DNA from: Sulfurovum sp.
GTDB taxonomy: Bacteria > Campylobacterota > Campylobacteria > Campylobacterales > Sulfurovaceae
Length of the DNA stretch: 10,688 bases
Reading direction: 5' to 3'
NCBI GenBank assembly: GCA_027083995.1
Contig: JALWME010000222.1
Coordinates: 1-10,688 of the forward strand
The stretch's first letter is position 1, and each line of letters starts with the position of its first letter. Below, piece by piece: positions 7,482 through 10,688 of this stretch. The notes under the pieces were generated by a model. The model had not been told where the DNA came from. It did not search any database and was given only the letters and a program-made list of their open reading frames with translations. The translations under genes were made by a program, and so were the position numbers.

Positions 7482-8156
7482 TTAGCTTATCTTTTTTGGG
7501 AAACAAAATCTATATCCACGTCTTCTTACGGTTTCTATAGTAGAGATATCTAAAGGTTTATCCATCTTTTGACGGATTTGATTGATGGCTACCTCTATAA
7601 CATTGGGAGTGACAAGTTCAGGTTCTTCCCATATGGCATCAAGTAACTGCTCTTTGGAGACGATTTGGTCTTTGTGCATGGCTAAGTGTGTAAGAACTTC
7701 AAAAGGTTTTCCTTTGAGCTCTATCTCTTCACCTTGATAGATGATTTTCTCTTCTTCAGGATTGATAATAAGTTCATCTATCTCTATGATATTTGAAGCA
7801 CCAAAACGAAGTTTTGCCTCTATGCGTACAAGTAAAATATCATAATCAAGAGGTTTTTTAATAAAGTCATCAGCACCATTCTTTAAGGCTGTTATTTCAC
7901 TCTCTTTGTCTATGCATTCAGAAAGGACAATCACAGAGGTTTTGTGTGCTTCTTTTTTAATCTCAGCAATAAGGGAAATCTTGATACTGTCATCATTATT
8001 CCAATTTAGCAATACAAGATCATAGTTGCGAATGTCGAGATAATATTTTGCATCACCAAGGTTCTCGGCAATGTCACATTGGTAATCTGAAGCATGTAGT
8101 TTGTCAGCAAGGATTTTACCCAGTTCCATATCAAACTCAATGATCAATACTCTCAT
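7482..8156 (-). CDS. hsrA: HsrA-type atypical orphan response regulator (OmpR family)
   Basis: A 224-residue transcription factor matching the HP1043/HsrA family, an essential homeostatic regulator in Helicobacter and Campylobacter. The receiver domain (1 to about 118) is atypical. The phosphate-accepting Asp position in YDLVLLNWNND is N51, and one of the two upstream acidic residues is F8 (IIEFD), so phosphorylation is not expected. The lysine of FIKKPLD is kept. The C-terminal winged-helix DNA-binding domain (about 125-224) includes ELKGKPFEVLTHLA, VTPNVIEVAINQIRQKMDKP and ETVRRRGYRFCFP, nearly identical to what I recall of the H. pylori protein. No histidine kinase gene adjoins it, as expected for an orphan. 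The ATG follows AAAGGGG, and an extended -10 and a tandem repeat that may be its own operator lie just upstream. Confidence 0.95.
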   Translation of the reverse strand: MRVLIIEFDMELGKILADKLHASDYQCDIAENLGDAKYYLDIRNYDLVLLNWNNDDSIKISLIAEIKKEAHKTSVIVLSECIDKESEITALKNGADDFIKKPLDYDILLVRIEAKLRFGASNIIEIDELIINPEEEKIIYQGEEIELKGKPFEVLTHLAMHKDQIVSKEQLLDAIWEEPELVTPNVIEVAINQIRQKMDKPLDISTIETVRRRGYRFCFPKKIS

Positions 8157-8166
8157 AAGACACCCC

Positions 8167-8186
8167 TTTATTTAAGATTTATTTAA
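8167..8186 (+). promoter_or_regulatory. tandem repeat, possible HsrA autoregulatory operator
   Basis: TTTATTTAA occurs twice, at 8167-8175 and 8178-8186, one helical turn (11 bp) apart. Inside it is TTTAAG-N5-TTTAAT (8171-8187), close to the TTTAAG-N5-TTTAAG type site I recall for HP1043. It covers the predicted transcription start of hsrA and abuts its -10. The position suits autoregulation, but the consensus is quoted from memory. Confidence 0.4.
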
Positions 8187-8187
8187 T

Positions 8188-8196
8188 ATTGTAGCA
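8188..8196 (-). promoter_or_regulatory. extended -10 promoter of hsrA
   Basis: Read on the minus strand the site is TGCTACAAT, an extended -10 with one mismatch to TATAAT. The transcript would start near 8181, giving a leader of about 25 nt that includes the AAAGGGG ribosome binding site. hsrA therefore probably has its own promoter downstream of folB. Confidence 0.55.
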
Positions 8197-8226
8197 TAAA
8201 AGTAGTGTTTTGTGAAAGTTTTTTTT

Positions 8227-8260
8227 AAGTTTCGAAAAACTTAGAGGATTTCATCCTTTT
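8227..8260. other. two adjacent hairpins between folB and hsrA
   Basis: On the minus strand, just after the folB stop, AGGAT-GAA-ATCCT (8257-8245) is followed by AAGTTT-TTCG-AAACTT (8242-8227), a perfect 6-bp stem closed by a UUCG-type tetraloop. The first hairpin is followed on the minus strand by CTAAGTTTTT, which could give weak termination after folB. On the plus strand the same stem is followed by T6 (8257-8262), a better terminator in the antisense direction. A further AAACTT upstream of hsrA can compete for the AAGTTT arm. Confidence 0.35.
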
Positions 8261-8587
8261 TTAAAATATCCATGCGTTACTTAATGCAACAGTACATTGG
8301 GATAAGATTTGTGGTTTTGATATTTTCAGTGAGAGTGTTTTAAATTGAGGATAAGTAGTATAAAGTATGGACTTTACACCTTCAAGTGCATCTTCAAGAA
8401 GTGTGTAACGCTTTTGTTTTAGTTCATTTTGTATAAGTAGTACCATATCAGCATAGTCTATAAATTCTCCATCACTATAGTCATAAGAAGCCTCTAAATC
8501 GACAATGATTTGTTGTGGTTTATCACGCTCATAATCAAGTAATCCTATAATGACATCAAAGGTAAGGGCTTCTATGTGTATGGTCAT
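8261..8587 (-). CDS. folB: dihydroneopterin aldolase
   Basis: A 108-residue cytoplasmic enzyme of folate synthesis that cleaves 7,8-dihydroneopterin to 6-hydroxymethyl-7,8-dihydropterin and glycolaldehyde. The family pattern is clear: GLLDYERDKPQQIIVDLEA (15-33) with the conserved E20, DYADMV (44-49), RYTLLEDALEGV (60-71) with E65, and the C-terminal LKISKPQ (87-93), where K91 is the expected catalytic lysine. Length is slightly below the usual 115-120. The ATG immediately follows the plsY stop (TAAATG), and its GAAGGA ribosome binding site lies in the last plsY codons, so the two are almost certainly coupled. No other folate gene lies in the window. Epimerase activity on dihydroneopterin is possible, as in other members. 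Confidence 0.93.
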   Translation of the reverse strand: MTIHIEALTFDVIIGLLDYERDKPQQIIVDLEASYDYSDGEFIDYADMVLLIQNELKQKRYTLLEDALEGVKSILYTTYPQFKTLSLKISKPQILSQCTVALSNAWIF

Positions 8588-9211
8588 TTAGACTTTTCCT
8601 TCTTCTTTATTGAAAAGCCTGATGATATTTGGTATATGTTTATAGGCAATAATAAGTGCAATAATCCAAACAGGTGCATGCGTTCCAATGATGGGCACTT
8701 CTGGATAGATGATATAAGATGCAAGAAGAAATGCCCCAAGTCCAATCAGTGAAGAGAGTGAAGATATTTTTAATCCTTTTGCGGCAACTAGCCAAATAAC
8801 AATAGCAATGAGTGCGGGAATAGGCATCATAACAAGAAGCACACCAAATCCAGTTGCCACTCCTTTGCCGCCTTCGAAAAATAAAAATGCAGAGAAACAA
8901 TGCCCTACCACAGCAAGTACAGCTATCGTCCAAAGTACACCTTCAGGTGCACCTAACATTTTGGCTATGAGGATGACTAGGACACCTTTGACAGCATCAA
9001 GAAAAAAGGTGATGATTCCCAATTTTTTAGCCAGTTTTGGGTCTTTTTCTTTGACTACTCTTATGACGTTGGTAGCCCCAATGTTTCCTGAGCCTTCATT
9101 TTTAATGTCTACCCCAGCAAAGTATTTGGCAAGTAAATATCCAAAAGGAATACCAGAAATAAGATAAACAGCTAGGTAAAGTAAGATATTTTGGTTCGTA
9201 AGTAGGTCCAT
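8588..9211 (-). CDS. plsY: acyl-phosphate:glycerol-3-phosphate acyltransferase
   Basis: A 207-residue inner-membrane enzyme that transfers the acyl group from acyl-phosphate to glycerol-3-phosphate, making lysophosphatidic acid, the first step of phospholipid synthesis. The family's cytoplasmic motifs are visible: GSGNIGATNVIR (40-51), GHCFSAFLFFEGGKGVAT (103-120, phosphate-binding GGKG) and KHIPNIIRL (191-199). Hydrophobic segments at about 8-30, 64-86, 92-112, 122-144 and 155-190 fit the multi-pass fold. I place the start at ATG 9211 (MDLLTNQ), which follows AAGGAT at good spacing. The frame extends to a TTG at 9256, but that codon has no ribosome binding site and overlaps the likely promoter. 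The gene is head-to-head with nadA and is followed directly by folB. Confidence 0.94.
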   Translation of the reverse strand: MDLLTNQNILLYLAVYLISGIPFGYLLAKYFAGVDIKNEGSGNIGATNVIRVVKEKDPKLAKKLGIITFFLDAVKGVLVILIAKMLGAPEGVLWTIAVLAVVGHCFSAFLFFEGGKGVATGFGVLLVMMPIPALIAIVIWLVAAKGLKISSLSSLIGLGAFLLASYIIYPEVPIIGTHAPVWIIALIIAYKHIPNIIRLFNKEEGKV

Positions 9212-9243
9212 AATGGTTTTATCCTTAGAGTAGTTGTTTTGGT

Positions 9244-9249
9244 TTTTAT
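9244..9249 (-). promoter_or_regulatory. possible -10 of plsY-folB
   Basis: TATAAA on the minus strand would start a transcript near 9237, leaving about 26 nt of leader with AAGGAT before ATG 9211. A second box, TAAAAT, lies at 9261-9256 on the same strand, in the left arm of the inverted repeat at 9256-9279. Either could be used. Confidence 0.35.
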
Positions 9250-9255
9250 AGAGCA

Positions 9256-9279
9256 ATTTTAGCCGAATTTTGCTAAAAT
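9256..9279. repeat. 8-bp inverted repeat between plsY and nadA with outward-facing -10 boxes
   Basis: ATTTTAGC (9256-9263) and GCTAAAAT (9272-9279) are perfect inverted copies around an 8-nt spacer. Each arm contains TAAAAT facing away from the centre, toward plsY and toward nadA. The right arm reads TGCTAAAAT, an extended -10 for nadA that would start near 9286 and keep the GAAGGA (9294-9299) in the leader. A second box, TACAAT (9283-9288), would cut into that site. The symmetry could be a shared operator or simply two facing promoters. Confidence 0.5.
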
Positions 9280-9304
9280 AGCTACAATTAGATGAAGGAC
9301 TATC

Positions 9305-10312
9305 ATGAGTATTGACTATAAAAAAGAGATAAGCAGACTAAAAGAAGCACTAGATGTTACCGTAGTGGCACACTACTACCAACGTGATGAAGTCTTTGAA
9401 ATGGCAGACATTGTGGGAGACAGTCTGGAACTTGCACGTAGATGTCAGGCAGATGACAACAAGTGGGTAGTGTTTTGTGGTGTAGGTTTTATGGGACAGT
9501 CGGTCAAAATCCTTGACCCCATGAAACGTGTACTCATGCCAAAGATAGCCTGTTGTGCTATGGCACGTATGATGGACGGCTCTTATTTTGAAGAGTCTGT
9601 AGCATATATGGTTGAGCATGGTGTCGATAAAGAAGATATCTTACCTATTACATATATCAACTCAGATGCCACTGTCAAGGCAAAAGTGGGAGAGATGGGT
9701 GGTTTGGTGTGTACCTCTTCTAATGCCTTCAAGATTATAGAAAAAGGACTAGATAGTGGTAAAAAAATACTCTTTGTGCCAGATAGATGCCTAGGTCAAA
9801 ATTTTGCTATACAAATGGGACTAAAATCTTGTGTCATTGGTGTAGATGAAGATGGTAAAACCTGTAATCCCAAAGAGGCAGACATTATTTGTTTCAACGG
9901 ATTTTGTTCGGTACACCAACTTTTTACTGTTGATGACATAGCGTTTTACCGTAACAAATTTCCTGATATCAAGATAGCGGTACATCCAGAGTGTGATCCA
10001 GCAGTAGTAGCAGCAGCAGACTTCTCAGGCTCCACTTCACAGCTTATCAAGTACGTTAACGACCTGGACCCAGAACAAAAAGTAGCCATAGGTACAGAAT
10101 ATAACTTAGTTAACCGTATGCGTAAAGGCAATACCTATGTACTCTCTTCAACAAAGCCAGAGTGTCCTACGATGAATGAGACAACACTAGAAGACTTATA
10201 CAATACTCTCAAGTCCATAGAAGATGATAAACCTATCAATGAGATCGTCGTAGATCCAGAGGTAAGAAAATATGCCAATATGGCACTTGAACGTATGTTG
10301 GTGATTAGGTAA
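9305..10312 (+). CDS. nadA: quinolinate synthase
   Basis: A 335-residue cytoplasmic [4Fe-4S] enzyme that condenses iminoaspartate with dihydroxyacetone phosphate to quinolinate in de novo NAD synthesis. Signature segments, in order: AHYYQRDEVFEMADIVGDSL (22-41), GVGFMGQSVKIL (59-70), CCAMARMMDGS (83-93), CTSSNAFKI (136-144), PDRCLGQNFA, GFCSVHQLFTVDDI (199-212), HPECDPAVV (227-235), GTEYNLVNRM and ECPTMNETTLEDLYNTL with C287. The likely cluster ligands are C84, C201 and C287. The spacing C84-C201 is longer than in short NadAs, owing to extra sequence around GVDEDGKTCNPKEADII. GAAGGA precedes the ATG. nadB and nadC are not in the window. It is divergent from plsY and followed by a hairpin terminator. 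Confidence 0.95.
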   Translation: MSIDYKKEISRLKEALDVTVVAHYYQRDEVFEMADIVGDSLELARRCQADDNKWVVFCGVGFMGQSVKILDPMKRVLMPKIACCAMARMMDGSYFEESVAYMVEHGVDKEDILPITYINSDATVKAKVGEMGGLVCTSSNAFKIIEKGLDSGKKILFVPDRCLGQNFAIQMGLKSCVIGVDEDGKTCNPKEADIICFNGFCSVHQLFTVDDIAFYRNKFPDIKIAVHPECDPAVVAAADFSGSTSQLIKYVNDLDPEQKVAIGTEYNLVNRMRKGNTYVLSSTKPECPTMNETTLEDLYNTLKSIEDDKPINEIVVDPEVRKYANMALERMLVIR

Positions 10313-10345
10313 TAGATGTGGAGATTTATATATATTTATTGTTGA

Positions 10346-10392
10346 AAATCTTCTAAAAAAAATCTCTAACAGTTTAGGAAGATTTATTTTTT
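10346..10392 (+). terminator. intrinsic terminator of nadA, probably bidirectional
   Basis: AAATCTTCTAAA (10346-10357) pairs with TTTAGGAAGATTT (10373-10385), with one bulged G, giving about 12 bp around a 15-nt loop. It is followed by ATTTTTTC. It starts 34 nt after the nadA stop. The 3' arm contains the TAA of the minus-strand gene ending at 10374, and the minus strand has TTTT after the stem, so it can serve both genes. A further pair, GAGATTT (10321-10327) with AAATCTC (10360-10366), could compete. Confidence 0.55.
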
Positions 10393-10688
10393 CTATAATA
10401 ATCTTCTATATTTAACTTTTGGACACATAAAATTCTTTTTCGACGGGTAGTGTTTTGTATTCTGTCTACAAGTTTTATTTCAAAATCAATTGCATGATCT
10501 ACCTGTTTTTGCATCTGTGTTATCATCCTCTCTTTCTGGATGTATTCTGGATGTTTTGTTTGTATGTTTATGATGATTTTTCCTGGTGTATCTTGATAAA
10601 ACTGGGTCTGCTCAACATAAGAGTAAGAATCAAAATGACCTGCACCAATAGATAATATAGGCATCACACGCTTATTTTTGGTCACAAC
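10374..10688 (-). CDS. C-terminal fragment, possibly of a CapK/PaaK-type adenylate-forming enzyme (cut by right edge)
   Basis: The minus-strand frame is open from the right edge to TAA at 10374-10376 and gives about 104 residues. A GTG at 10685 is possible, but no ribosome binding site is visible and the frame continues past the edge, so I take it as the 3' end of a longer gene. The order of elements resembles the C-terminal subdomain of phenylacetate-CoA ligase/CapK-like enzymes: GHFDSYSYVEQTQFYQDTPG and KIIINI as the strand pair, an amphipathic helix rich in Gln and Lys, then FEIKLVDRIQNTTRRKRILCVQ, where family members have a phrase like IprTxxGKxxxv. The lysine in RRKR could be the mobile-domain lysine. 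This is pattern reading, not a match. Other identities are possible, and the substrate cannot be guessed. Confidence 0.35.
   Translation of the reverse strand, partial: VVTKNKRVMPILSIGAGHFDSYSYVEQTQFYQDTPGKIIINIQTKHPEYIQKERMITQMQKQVDHAIDFEIKLVDRIQNTTRRKRILCVQKLNIEDYYRKNKSS

Noticed and set aside
8808..9167. 119-codon open frame on the plus strand within plsY
   Set aside because: It is opposite the plsY membrane core. The translation is Pro/Thr/Ser-rich without motifs, and plsY has all its catalytic motifs in the other strand.
9212..9256. TTG start for plsY, adding 15 residues
   Set aside because: There is no ribosome binding site, the added residues are polar (LYKNQNNYSKDK), and the codons overlap the TATAAA box. 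ATG 9211 has AAGGAT and gives the usual family length.

Overview
The window looks like chromosomal DNA of a Campylobacterota member (epsilonproteobacterium), most likely from the Sulfurovum/Sulfurimonas side of the group. This rests on AT-rich DNA, an orphan HsrA-type response regulator almost identical in its DNA-binding half to the Helicobacter/Campylobacter protein, and the gene string plsY-folB-hsrA-ferredoxin-ppx/gppA, whose hsrA/ferredoxin/ppx part I recall as conserved in Campylobacter. Most of the window is housekeeping. The genus is an inference; no database was searched.

Layout. Positions 1-320 hold the 3' end of a cut-off reading frame with a 7-G tract, a possible small secreted peptide, and unusually C-rich DNA. 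Next is a 628-residue membrane protein (355-2241, +) that joins an apparently dead YegS/diacylglycerol-kinase-like module to a DUF389 membrane domain. It converges on tyrA (2255-3097, -), which diverges from bamA (3194-5485, +). bamA converges on a minus-strand block read right to left: plsY (9211-8588), folB (8587-8261), hsrA (8156-7482), a 2[4Fe-4S] ferredoxin (7319-7062) and ppx/gppA (7059-5533). nadA (9305-10312, +) diverges from plsY and ends at a hairpin terminator. That terminator is shared with a minus-strand gene cut by the right edge (10374-10688), possibly the C-terminus of a CapK/PaaK-type adenylate-forming enzyme.

Function. The genes serve tyrosine synthesis (tyrA), outer-membrane protein insertion (bamA), phospholipid synthesis (plsY), folate synthesis (folB), NAD synthesis (nadA), polyphosphate/pppGpp turnover (ppx/gppA), electron transfer (ferredoxin) and essential transcriptional control (hsrA). 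plsY and folB abut as TAAATG, and the ferredoxin and ppx are 2 nt apart, so both pairs look translationally coupled. Promoters of tyrA, hsrA and nadA share an extended -10 of the form TGCTANAAT.

Most worth a second look: the degenerate lipid-kinase/DUF389 fusion; the tandem TTTAAG-N5-TTTAAT repeat over the hsrA promoter; the 8-bp inverted repeat carrying two outward-facing -10 boxes between plsY and nadA; the eroded HD site in Ppx/GppA; and the odd left edge. I see no mobile element, CRISPR array, rRNA or tRNA.
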